From contig MCFE01000594.1 of the NCBI GenBank assembly GCA_002104905.1, forward strand, positions 1-54,848: a stretch of 54,848 nucleotides of DNA. The letters are read 5' to 3'. Positions within the stretch are counted from its first letter, which is position 1, and the number at the start of each line of letters is the position of its first letter. Positions 1 to 9,181 of this stretch are shown here, in pieces. Source of the DNA: Basidiobolus meristosporus CBS 931.73. Taxonomy: Eukaryota; Basidiobolomycota; Basidiobolomycetes; Basidiobolales; Basidiobolaceae. Under the pieces are notes generated by a model that saw only the letters and a program-made list of their open reading frames with translations, searched no databases and was not told the DNA's origin. A program made the translations under genes and the position numbers.

Positions 1-146
1 CTCAGTATCATCCATGTTTGCTGCAACACCTCCTTCACGCTCCTCTTGGATTTAGCCACTTCCTTGCCCTCTTCCTCTTCTGTGCCCGGTTCCATGTCCT
101 TGTCCCCTTCCTTGCTCTCTTTGTACTCTACCTTCACTCCTGGCAT
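1..146 (-). other. Low-confidence open frame running off the left edge
   Basis: On the minus strand a Lys/Glu-rich frame is open from an ATG at 146 to the window edge (about 48 codons). The same frame is open further upstream to about 300, apart from one TAG at 147-149. The composition looks more coding-like than the hydrophobic plus-strand frame over the same bases. I recognise no family. It could be the 3' part of a decayed gene or transposon ORF. Confidence 0.2.
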
Positions 147-149
147 CTA

Positions 150-1244
150 CCCGGCTACTGCCTGCTTCCATGCTTCTTGTTTTTTATGAAGGATTATGTC
201 TACTTTCTCCACTTTTATACTCATTTGGATGATATTGGTGGCCCATTCATCATATCTTTCCTTTGAGGTTACTGAGCTTCTTGCTCCTACATAACATCCA
301 TCTAGCCAGTATTTGAATCATTTGATGTACACATAAGTTAAATTTATTCTGTTCTTATTAACACCCTTTTATTTTATTAAAATGCAAAACTACATTGGCA
401 AAATTATTTGGTTTTGGTAATTGTCAATTCTTGTTCCGTCTCTTGGCTGTGCGACTGTTTCTCTACCTGATCTAAGAAGTGATGCAATTGACTATCACTT
501 AATTTATCAGTCTCTGCCTGATTTTCCTTCATATGCTTATAATCCTAATAAGCCACTTGGAGTACTTTATAGTGAGGCAAAGAAGAACTAAGCTGAAGTT
601 TGTTTTGGGACTGCTCCACTGCATTAGCTCATTTTCTCCTCAGGACAACTGAGTCATCTGCCAATTTTTTCCAAGTTTTCTCCAGGTATTTGGGACTTCC
701 AAAGGTACCACTACCAGAACTGGTAATTGTACTGCTCTTCTTGCCGCAATCTTTGTCTATAGTAGACTCTTGGTCTTCCTTTGGAGCGCAAGGATTGCTA
801 TAGTAGAGGCAGCTTTCTCTTTTGGTCTTGATCCCCGAGTAGCGGTCCTTAAGCTTTCCCCTCATGACTTGTTTATTGTCCGTGTTGGTGCTCTACTTGG
901 TGGAGTGTCAGTGAGTGCTGTTTAACTACTAGTTGTTCTCTTCTGTCCTGTAGATTTATATTACTTTCATATACACTTACTTCATCACATTTCACTTTTG
1001 CCTCTCTTGTGACTGTACTCTGGTTTCATTCCTTGACGGCTAGACAAAACCAAGGCCACCGCATATTGGGTGCAGTGGTTTAGTGATCAAAGAGCAAGCT
1101 ATTGATGCTAATATTGATTTTGAGCATATTGTCTAGGAATATCTTGGAACCAACTAGAGTAAATAGTTACTCAATAATTCACATAGTACCACTATTTGCG
1201 CATCAATACTTGCTAACAACAAAGCAATGCTTTTCTATGATGTT
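150..1244. other. AT-rich region without a recognised gene
   Basis: No recognisable protein or RNA gene. A minus-strand ATG-initiated frame at 629-865 (78 codons, Lys/Ser-rich, with an open but ATG-less extension upstream) is the only coding-like stretch. It matches nothing I know and may be a remnant. Confidence 0.3.
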
Positions 1245-1925
1245 CCATTCCCACGCGGCTGTTTGTTGATAGTCCGTACAATACACAAGTGAGCGTTTAA
1301 AGTAAGCATCCACACTACTTTCTGGGGGTATGGTTACTGCGTACTATAAAAGTGCGTTAGGGACTCATGTAAAACTATCATGATGAAAAATAAAAGCACT
1401 TTATTACCGCGCGGCTGATGATTGATAACTCCTGCTAGACACAAGTAAACGTAGCAAGTGGGTATCCTTAAAACCTGTTGGGGTATGGTTACTGCGCACT
1501 ATGAAAGTGCGTTAAGGACTCATGTAAACTATCATGATAAAAATAAAAGCACTTTATTGCCACGCGGCTGATGATTGATGACTCCCGCTAGACACAAGTA
1601 AACGTAGCAAGTGGGTATCCTTAAAACCTGTTGGGGTAGGGTTACCGCGCACTATGAAAGTGCGTTAGGGATTCATACAAAACTAGCATGATGAAAAATA
1701 AAAGCATTTCAGTATTGTGCAGCTGATGATTGATGGCTCCCACTAGACACAAGTAGACGTAGCTAGTGGACATCCTTAAAACCTGTTGGGGTATGGCTAC
1801 TGCGTACTTTAAAGTGCGTCAGAAACTCATGTAAAACTATCATGATGAAAAATAAAAGCACTTTTGTACCATGTGGCTAAGTTTTACAATTCCTACGGGA
1901 TACATGTGCGCATAGAACATAAGTA
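1245..1925. repeat. Tandem repeat, ~155-bp unit, about 4.3 copies
   Basis: The landmark GGTTACTGCG recurs at about 1332, 1487, 1640 and 1795 (period 153-155 bp). Partial units lie at both ends. Each unit carries a short inverted repeat around CGCACT...AGTGCG, a TATCATGATA-type palindrome, an A-rich AAAAATAAAAGCACTTT tract and a CCCGCTA...TAGC..GGG inverted repeat. Unit-to-unit identity is high in the middle copies and lower at the ends. There is no coding potential and no link to the LTR families in the window. Confidence 0.85.
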
Positions 1926-2392
1926 GTAGTTGCAATGGTGTCAAATAAAGTTTCTATTATAGCCATAATATATATTGAACTTTGGGATACGCTTTATATT
2001 TGGTAAAAGCAATCGGGTTACAGAAAATTTGTATTGGCCATGAATTTTTTTATCATATTAGGGCCGTGCAATTTATGGTGCCCAAAGCTTATCAAAATAG
2101 GGGATTGTGGCCAGATTGGGATGAATCCCATTAATTATTAGATATACATTAAAAGTAACAATTTATTAAGTAAATAGCCATCAAGACTTATACAGAGCAT
2201 ATGGACAGTATAGGGAGACAAATATTGGCCCAGACATGCCCACTATATGAGCAGACAATGTGCCAATTGTAGGGTAAAAATATTTATGGTTAGGGTGCTA
2301 AGGGTTAGGAGGAGGAATTCTAACCCTCAGGGACCAGAACCAAGAATGAGAGAAAAGTAATCCAACAGGAATTTAAAGAGTATGGGTGCAGT
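1926..2392. other. AT-rich intergenic DNA, nothing recognised
   Basis: No ORF, RNA or mobile element signature that I can support. Confidence 0.4.
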
Positions 2393-2513
2393 ATGGGGGA
2401 TTGCATCCCCCAAACCCCCTGCTTTTTTATTCTCTAGGGGACTGCGTCCCCCAGACCCCCTGCTTTTTTATTCTCTAGGGGACTGCGTCCCCAAGACCCC
2501 CTGCTCTTCTATC
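2393..2513. repeat. 41-bp tandem repeat with GC palindrome, three copies
   Basis: Three units with a 41-bp period (landmark GCGTCCC/GCATCCC at 2403, 2444 and 2485). Each has the palindrome GGGGACTGCGTCCCC followed by an AGACCCCCTGC-T-rich spacer. The GC content is sharply higher than the flanks. Confidence 0.8.
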
Positions 2514-3883
2514 CTTTTCCTAGTCCTTACTATAACACCTACACCCTAACCCTTGGTACCTTATCTTCCAATATCTCCCTGTATCCATGCAGCCAATGGA
2601 ACCTTTGGGTTCTACCCATACCAAATTAAAATGGTCTATCTCCATGCTTCCTTCCTGGTCAAGCTTCAGAAATCACATAACCCCTCCATCAAACAATGGC
2701 TTAAATCTAACTCCTTCCTGAAATCTTCTTGCTGGCACACCCTGGTTGGCTCTGCTGTAGTAATAGAGCTTGCTTCTATATTTCAAAAAGCTGAGAAACC
2801 AAGACCACTGGCTCAGGACCATCTAAGATCAATGTGGCAGAGTGACTTACAAGTCCACACACCTTTCCTACTACACCTAATTCCAGGCTGAGTTCCAGTC
2901 TTGGATTATATTGATCAGAAATATCTACAATTTGTACTTCCCCTAAAACCCTTGAATTCTATATATACCCCTGATGAGCTTTACTTTATTGAAACAAACA
3001 TTACAGATGAAACAAAGCATAAATTAGACTACTTATTAGAGAGATTCTAGACTTCTTAATTGGCTTCTTGATTTGTACTTGGATTAGTTCTTGACTCAAA
3101 TAAAGATTCCACCACTTGGTGACTTTCCTCCCCCCATAACCTTGTCTGAAATCAAATAAAGATTTCACCTACCTTGGTGACTTTCCCTCCCTTAACCCAG
3201 CTGACTCCTTCTACTCCAGCAGTTTGTCTTCCCTGTCCTGGAATTTGGCTTACCACTTCTCTCTCTTACTTCTAGAGACTGCACCAAGCTTGACAAGTAT
3301 GCAGTATGGTGCATTACCTCCTTGGTGCCTCATTTGCCTGAGTGCCCCTACAGACATTCTATTGTTGGTGCATTGGGTTTATGCCCTAAAATATCAGACT
3401 TCTCTACCTTAGAACCAGATTATATCTCAGACTTCACCACTGCAACAACCCACTGATTAAGGCTTGGAAGAGTACACACCACACTACACCTGGCTCCTGC
3501 TGGAGAACTATACTTGGAGATCCTGAAGTCAAGAAGTTTGCTCATTATATTCTGCAGTCAGAAAAACCCAAGCTGGACTACCTGAAGTACTTGACAGACC
3601 TTTGGCAGCAATATCTGCAGCAGCACACTCCCTTTTTGATGAATATCAGTCCTTATCACATTCCCCTCATTAATATTGTTCACAAGTCATTCATACCTCT
3701 CTTGCTACCCCCCTTCCCACTGAACAGTGTCTTGAGCACTGAAGAACTATCATCACTTCTTATTAACTTACCTACAAACTCCCCTCAGCTACACACTCTT
3801 GTATCAAAGCTACAACAGTAGTGCTGGCTTCATTGTTTCAACTGAAATAAAGTTTTCACCTGTTGGTGACTGTCTCCCTCCCT
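2514..3883. other. Non-coding region with a thrice-repeated ~37-bp motif
   Basis: The region holds short open frames (for example 2553-2891 and 3591-3821) without recognisable domains. A motif reading AAATAAAG..TTCACC..TTGGTGACTTTCCCTCC occurs at about 3098-3133, 3154-3190 and 3845-3885. The last copy ends exactly where the truncated copia remnant starts. The two outer copies bracket about 650 bp of sequence, which suggests a decayed repeat-flanked insertion. No protein evidence supports that. Confidence 0.4.
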
Positions 3884-4507
3884 CAGGTGATTGTTTGAGA
3901 TCATATAGTGCCTTTTTAAGCTTGCAGACCAAATGAGGCTTATCTTGGTCAGTAAACCCATTATGCTGGTCCATATACACATGCACATTGAATTATCCAT
4001 TCAAAAATGCAGTTTTTACATTCATATGATGAATAAAAAGCGTATATTTGGCTGCAATAGCCATTATTAATCTGATGGATTTAAGCTTGGCTACTGGTGC
4101 AAAGGTCTCAGTATAGTCAAGTCCTTTTGTGTGAGAGTATCCTTAGGCCACAAGTCTTCCTTTGTATCATTTAATTGTACTATCAGCCTTGTATTTTTTC
4201 TTGAAGACCCATCTGCATCCAATTGATTTTTGGCTGATTGGTAATTTGACTAAGACCCAAGCTTGATATTCCATCAGTGCCTGATATTCCTCAGTCATTG
4301 CGTATCTCCAAAACTTTGTCTGAGGGCTATTTTGGGCCTCTTTTACAGTCTGGGGCTCATCAGTATGGACTGAATAGATATAGGCTGAGTTTGTACCCTC
4401 ATTGATATAGTAATTTGGGCTATTTCTTGTCTGATTCAATCTCTGGGCATTTGATACTGGAATGATCACTTCTGGGATTTTTCCTGGGCACTAATTATGG
4501 CTGAACC
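3884..4507 (-). mobile_element. Ty1/copia remnant B, 3' part (RT region), truncated
   Basis: Minus-strand pol sequence covering the integrase-RT linker and the start of RT. It is near-identical in layout to the copy at 4868-6500 but carries stops (for example near 4167). The left side is cut at about 3884 inside the SLYGLKQSP region, with no RNase H and no 3' LTR. It joins the sequence resuming at 9182: the intact element 4508-9181 is inserted here, with GAACC at 4503-4507 repeated at 9182-9186. So this is the left half of an older copy. Confidence 0.85.
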
Positions 4508-4856
4508 TGTTGTAAGAGTCTTGGAGATATTGGAAGTGATTGGGAGAACAAGTAGATTATGTGGTTTTCACTTAATGATTTATTGAATGTAAAAGTGGTA
4601 TTTATACTTTTACCTGGTCTTGGCATTACAAACACGTAGAATAGATTAAGGAAGGTCCCAAGAACATGTGTGCAAAGTTTGGGGCTGTTTGGACAACTTT
4701 GAGAATTTTCATGCTCTGGGTACCTGGCATTTTGGTGAAAACATTCAAAGTAAATCCCAACAAGGAATTTGGTCAGTATTCTCTAGGATTTGAGGGTAAT
4801 GATCTAAGTGACTAAGTTAGGTGAATATTTAGGTGGAAATTACGAATTTTACAACA
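4508..4856 (-). repeat. 3' LTR of copia element A
   Basis: 349 bp, TGTTGTAAG to TTTTACAACA as read on the plus strand. In element sense it holds a TATAAATA box and an AATAAA about 25 nt further on, the usual LTR promoter and polyadenylation pair. Confidence 0.95.
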
Positions 4857-4865
4857 CTCCCACTC
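4857..4865 (-). other. Polypurine tract of copia element A
   Basis: In element sense GAGTGGGAG lies directly before the 3' LTR. This is the purine-rich primer site for plus-strand DNA synthesis, and the same tract precedes the 3' LTRs of the other copies. Confidence 0.75.
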
Positions 4866-4867
4866 AG

Positions 4868-6418
4868 CTAAATGTTCATACTGACTAGTCCTAATTTTGA
4901 CCTAAGATATTCAAACTTGTCTCTAGCTAATGGTTTGGTAAATATGTCTGCAATCATTTCATCTGTAGGACAGTAATCTAAGCTAACTAAGTTATTCTCT
5001 ATAGCTTCACGTATGAAATGATGTCTAATATCTATGTGCTTGGTTCTAGCATGAAAAGTTGGATTCCTACCTAATTGTATACATCCTTGATTATCTTGAA
5101 ATAAAGTAATAGGCGTTTTTTGACATAGGCCTAAATCTGTAAAGAGCTTTCTTAACCACATTGCTTCTTTTGTAGCTTCACAGGCTGCCATATACTCTGC
5201 CTCTGTGGTAGAAAGTGCTACGGTTGGTTGCTTTCTTGAATTCCATGAAATTGCTCCTTGACAGTAAAGAAAGGTGTATCCTGTGGTGGATCTTCTGTCT
5301 TCTAAATTTCGTCCCCAATCTGCATCAGAGTATCCCACAAGATCTTGTTCTGAGTCCTTATAAGTGTATCTTAAGCAGATATCAGCAGTTCCTTTTAGGT
5401 ATCTAAAAATCCGCTTAACTGCTGCAATATGATCAGATCCATAGCTCTGATTATGTTGGCTGACAACTCCCACTGAATATGAGATATCTGAACATGTTCC
5501 AAGCAAGATATACATCAGACTGCTGACCATAGATTGATAAGGAAAGTCAGGGCTTTCAGATGGCACCAAGCTCTCTTGATTAGGTTGAGTTTTGACCAAG
5601 TTAAGGTTTGTCTCCATTGGGGTAGCTGCAGGTTTACAGTCTTCCATTTTGTACTTCTTTAGTATATCTTGAATATACTTGGATTGGCTTAGGGTAATAG
5701 TCTGGGTACTTCTGTCTATGGAGAACCTAATCCCTAAGTAGTAACTAAGTTCTCCTAGATCGGACATCTTGAACTCCTTAGATAGGCTGGATTTAGTCTC
5801 TTCCAATGTTTCTAGGTTATTGGCGGCTATAATAAGATCATCCACATATAGAGCTAATAGAACTGGATTTGCTCTATCTGGCTTATAGTATATACTATAG
5901 TCAGCATTACTCCTTTTGAAACTCAAAGATTCCAAATAAGAATCTATCTTGCAATTCCAGGCTCTTGGTGATTGTTTGAGACCATATAGTGACTTTTTAA
6001 GCTTGCAGACCAAATGGGGGTTATTTTGGTCAACAAACCCATCAAGCTGGTCCATATACACGTCCTCATCAAGTTCTCCATTCAAAAATGCAGTTTTTAC
6101 ATCCATTTGATGAATAAAAAACTTATATTTGGCTGCAATAGCCAATATTAATCTGATGGAATTAAACTTGGCTACCGGTGCAAAGGTCTCAGTATAGTCA
6201 AGTCCTTTTGTTTGAGAGTATCCTTTGGCTACAAGTCTTGCTTTGTATCTTTCAATTGTACCATCAGCCTTGTATTTTGTCTTAAAGACCCATCTGCATC
6301 CAATTGATTTTTGGTTGATTGGTAATTTGACTAAGTCCCAAGTTTGATTTTCCATCAGGGCCTGATATTCCTCAGTCATTGCAGATCTCCAAAACTTTGT
6401 CTGAGGGCTATTTAGGGC
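4868..6418 (-). pseudogene. copia A pol, RT and RNase H part
   Basis: The frame is open from just after a nonsense codon at 6416-6418 to its stop at 4868. The reverse transcriptase has SLYGLKQSPRAW and the YVDD catalytic box (about 5838-5849). RNase H follows with GYSDADWG, the STTEAEYMA block, and the C-terminal HARTKHIDIRHHFIRE block that is typical of copia. The natural frame continues upstream into integrase: the break is a single TAG where sister copies have GAG. In life this would be part of one Gag-Pol polyprotein that copies element RNA into DNA in virus-like particles. Confidence 0.9.
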
Positions 6419-8008
6419 CTATTTTACAGTCTGGGGTTCATCAATATGGACTGAATAGGCATAGGCTAAGTTTGTACCCTCATTGATATAGTAATTTGGG
6501 CTATTTCTTGTCCGATTGGATCTCCGGGCATTTGATACTGGAATGATCACTTCTGGGATATTCCTGGGCACTGATTCTGGCTGAACCACGGTTGTAGAGT
6601 CCTCTGGAGTGAAAAAATTTTCATTGTTTTGCTCTGATTCAATCCTGACAATTGGTGGACTTGAGATCAGATTTTTGTCATCATCTGATGTCATTTTTTG
6701 TGAAAATTTTGAATTTTCATCAAACAACACATCCCTGGACTTGATCAGCTTCTTTGCTTTGGTATTGTAGAGTCTGTATGCCTTACTCTCATTGCAGTAG
6801 CCCAAAAATATGCATTTTACACTTTTTGGCTCAAATTTTGACTGATTTCCAGCCAGTTTTTTGGCATAGGCTGTGCACCCAAATATTCTTAGATGTTCTG
6901 CACTTGGTCTGTATCCATACCATGCTTCAAATGGAGTAGAATCACGAAGTATTCTGTTATAACTCCTATTTTTAAGGTATACAGCAGTGGCAACTGATTC
7001 CGCCCAAAAATCATAGGATAATTTTTGATCATGGATCATAGATCTTGCCATATCAATTATTGACCTGTTAGCTTGTTCTGCTACTCCATTTTGCTGTGGG
7101 GAGTATGGTACAGTAGTCTCTTGCTTTATCCCATGAATTTTGCAGAAGTGGATGAAGAGTTTTGAGGTATATTCTCCACCATTGTCAGAGCGTATTTTCT
7201 TGATTTTTTCACCAGTTTCTCTCTCCACCATGGCTTTAAACTCCCTGAACTTAGACAGAGCTTCTTCCTTTCTCTCCATGAAGTAGACCCATGTGTATCT
7301 TGTATAATCATCAATAAAAGTGATTAAATACTTCATCCCGCCTAAGGATAAATTTTGTATAGGTCCACACAGATCTGAGTGAATTAGATCTAATTTTTTC
7401 TTAGTTTTGATTAACCCAGAGCTCTTGAACAGTTGTCTGGCTTGTTTCCCATATATGCAGGCTTCACAGTGCTCCAAATTAGCTGGGGGATCAACTTTCA
7501 CTCCAGAAATTAGCTGATCTTTGATCATTTTGCGCAAATAATCAAAATTGATGTGCCCAAATCTCCTGTGCCAAAGCATTGGTGTTTCTTCATTTAAGTT
7601 ACTTATATTGGCTTCCAGATATGATGGAATATAAGTCAACTTGTATAGATTCTGATCTCTGATGCCCGAAGCAATATGAGCACCATTTTGATCAGTGATC
7701 CTGCATCCAGAATTGTCAAAACTGAAACTGAGTCCTTCTGCTGTGGCCTTGCTTACAGAGAGTAGGTTCTTGGCTATTTCTGGTACATAGAGTACTTCTT
7801 TAAAGGTCAGTGTATGGCTTCCTTCACTGCTTCTAAGGTTTACTTGGATAGTTCCTTCTCCCACTGCATCAAGTGTTCTATTGTCACCCATGAAAACCTT
7901 CTTAATTGGAATTTCTTGATATTGGGTAAAAAGTTCTTTTTGGTGTGTAAAGTGTTGAGAAGCTCCAGAGTCAATATACCACGTCTGAGAATCCTTGTTT
8001 GTGGTCAT
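6419..8008 (-). pseudogene. copia A pol, protease and integrase part
   Basis: Open frame with the aspartic protease motif WYIDSGASQHF (about 7950-7985), the GAG-pre-integrase HHCC finger (LWHRRFGHIN ... CEACIYGKQ), and the integrase catalytic core with HSDLCGP, SDNGGEY and the QQNGVAE block, giving D, D and E. The frame is probably open upstream of the first ATG through the zinc knuckle CNYCKRKGHTSDRC (near 8120). It ends at a nonsense codon at 6416-6418, so RT is cut off from this part. Confidence 0.9.
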
Positions 8009-8396
8009 ATTTAGTGCAGATATAAATAGTCTATCTTCAGTTGTTGCAGCATTTCCATATTCAGGCTTCTTTTGCTGATAATCTCTCTTTTTGAAACACC
8101 GGTCTGATGTGTGTCCTTTCCTTTTGCAGTAGTTGCAAAATAGGTTGCTGTTGCCTTTGTAGGGTCTTGGGTACCTCCTTTGTTGGTTATCATTGCTTAT
8201 TAAAGCATTTTCTTCTTCCTTCTTATTGGCGCTTGATTTTCTTAATTCTTCATCGAGGAGCCTTCCATTAAGGTCAAATCTTCAGTTCTGGACTCTAGGG
8301 CTGATACAAGGCCCTGAAACCCGTCTGTCAGGCTATTCAGGATGGCAACTATCACATCCTCATCAGTAGTTGGTACGCCCACAGATTCCATCTCAT

Positions 8397-8828
8397 CTAC
8401 CAGCAGGGTATTCTGTTAATTAGATTTTTCATTTCTTCTCCTGGCAGCATCTTTGTAGTAAAGAATTTTCTTCTCAGATACATTTTCTTGGCAGCTGAAC
8501 ATGACTGGTAGGTGTCTTCTAATGCCTTCCAGGCATTCTTTGCTGTTTTTGCTCTTGAGCATTTAATTAGCAATTTGTCCTTGACATTAAGGCAAATGCA
8601 GTTAAAGGCACTTTGTTCTTTCTTCTGGTACTTTAAGGCTTCCTCTCCCACGTTTTTAGGAGGGCATTCTTCTCCCATGACAATATCCCAAAGGCCTCTT
8701 TCTTGTAGCAGCATCTTCATCTTCACCTTCCACACTTGGTAGTTGGATCCATCCAACTTTTCAGCAGAGGGAAAAGTTCCAGTAATAGCAGTAGTAGACA
8801 TTGCAGAGAGTGACAGCTCGGGGCTCAT
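8397..8828 (-). pseudogene. copia A gag, frameshifted
   Basis: Gag of the copia type (UBN2/Retrotran_gag-like) with KLDGSNYQVWKVKMKMLL near the start and the LEDTYQ and MKNLINRI blocks. Two in-frame ATGs exist, at 8828 (inside the primer-binding site) and 8801. Sister copies continue past NRI. Here one base is missing near 8412, so the frame ends at 8397. About 10 bp are also missing near 8269 relative to sister copies, between gag and the zinc knuckle. Confidence 0.85.
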
Positions 8829-8832
8829 AACC
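8821..8832 (-). promoter_or_regulatory. Primer-binding site (half initiator tRNA-Met)
   Basis: In element sense GGTTATGAGCCC follows the 5' LTR with no gap. It is the reverse complement of GGGCTCATAACC, the anticodon-loop region of eukaryotic initiator tRNA-Met. Drosophila copia and yeast Ty5 prime from this internal tRNA site rather than from the tRNA 3' end. The same 12 nt follow the 5' LTRs of copies B, D and E. Confidence 0.85.
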
Positions 8833-9181
8833 TGTTGTAAGAGTCTTGGAGATATTGGAAGTGATTGGGAGAACAAGTAGATTATGTGGTTTTCACTTAA
8901 TGATTTATTGAATGTAAAAGTGGTATTTATACTTTTACCTGGTCTTGGCATTACAAACACGTAGAATAGGTTAAGGAAGGTCCCAAGAACATGTGTGCAA
9001 AGTTTGGGGCTGCTTGGACAACTTTGAGAATTTTCATGTTCTGGGTACCTGGCATTTTGGTGAAAATATTCAAAGTAAATCCCAACAAGGAATTTGGTCA
9101 GTATTCTCTAGGATTTGAGGGTAATGATCCAAGTGACTAAGTTAGGTGAATATTTAGGTGGAAATTACAAATTTTACAACA
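8833..9181 (-). repeat. 5' LTR of copia element A
   Basis: 349 bp. It matches the 3' LTR at all but six sites that I count, all transitions. Confidence 0.95.

Larger units (their letters stand above)
4508..9181 (-). mobile_element. Nearly complete Ty1/copia LTR retrotransposon A
   Basis: A 4,674-bp element on the minus strand with two 349-bp LTRs (4508-4856 and 8833-9181) starting TGTTGTAA and ending TTACAACA. A perfect 5-bp target duplication GAACC flanks it (4503-4507, 9182-9186). The order in sense direction is 5' LTR, primer-binding site, gag, protease, integrase, RT, RNase H, polypurine tract, 3' LTR, and integrase before RT defines copia. The two LTRs differ at six positions that I count, all transitions. 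The coding region has a 1-nt deletion in gag, a ~10-bp deletion after gag and one nonsense codon between integrase and RT, so this copy is probably non-autonomous. Confidence 0.95.

Noticed and set aside
18-266. Hydrophobic plus-strand ORF at the left edge
   Set aside because: It starts at a TTG and its residues derive from a CT-rich complement of a Lys/Glu-rich frame; no membrane-protein pattern.
1245-1925. CRISPR-like array
   Set aside because: The whole 155-bp unit repeats with no unique spacers, and the window is eukaryotic; it is an ordinary tandem repeat.
4508-9181. Interpretation as a DNA transposon with terminal inverted repeats (TGTTGTAA/TTACAACA)
   Set aside because: The short inverted ends are those of each LTR; long direct repeats, PBS, polypurine tract and pol order show an LTR retrotransposon.
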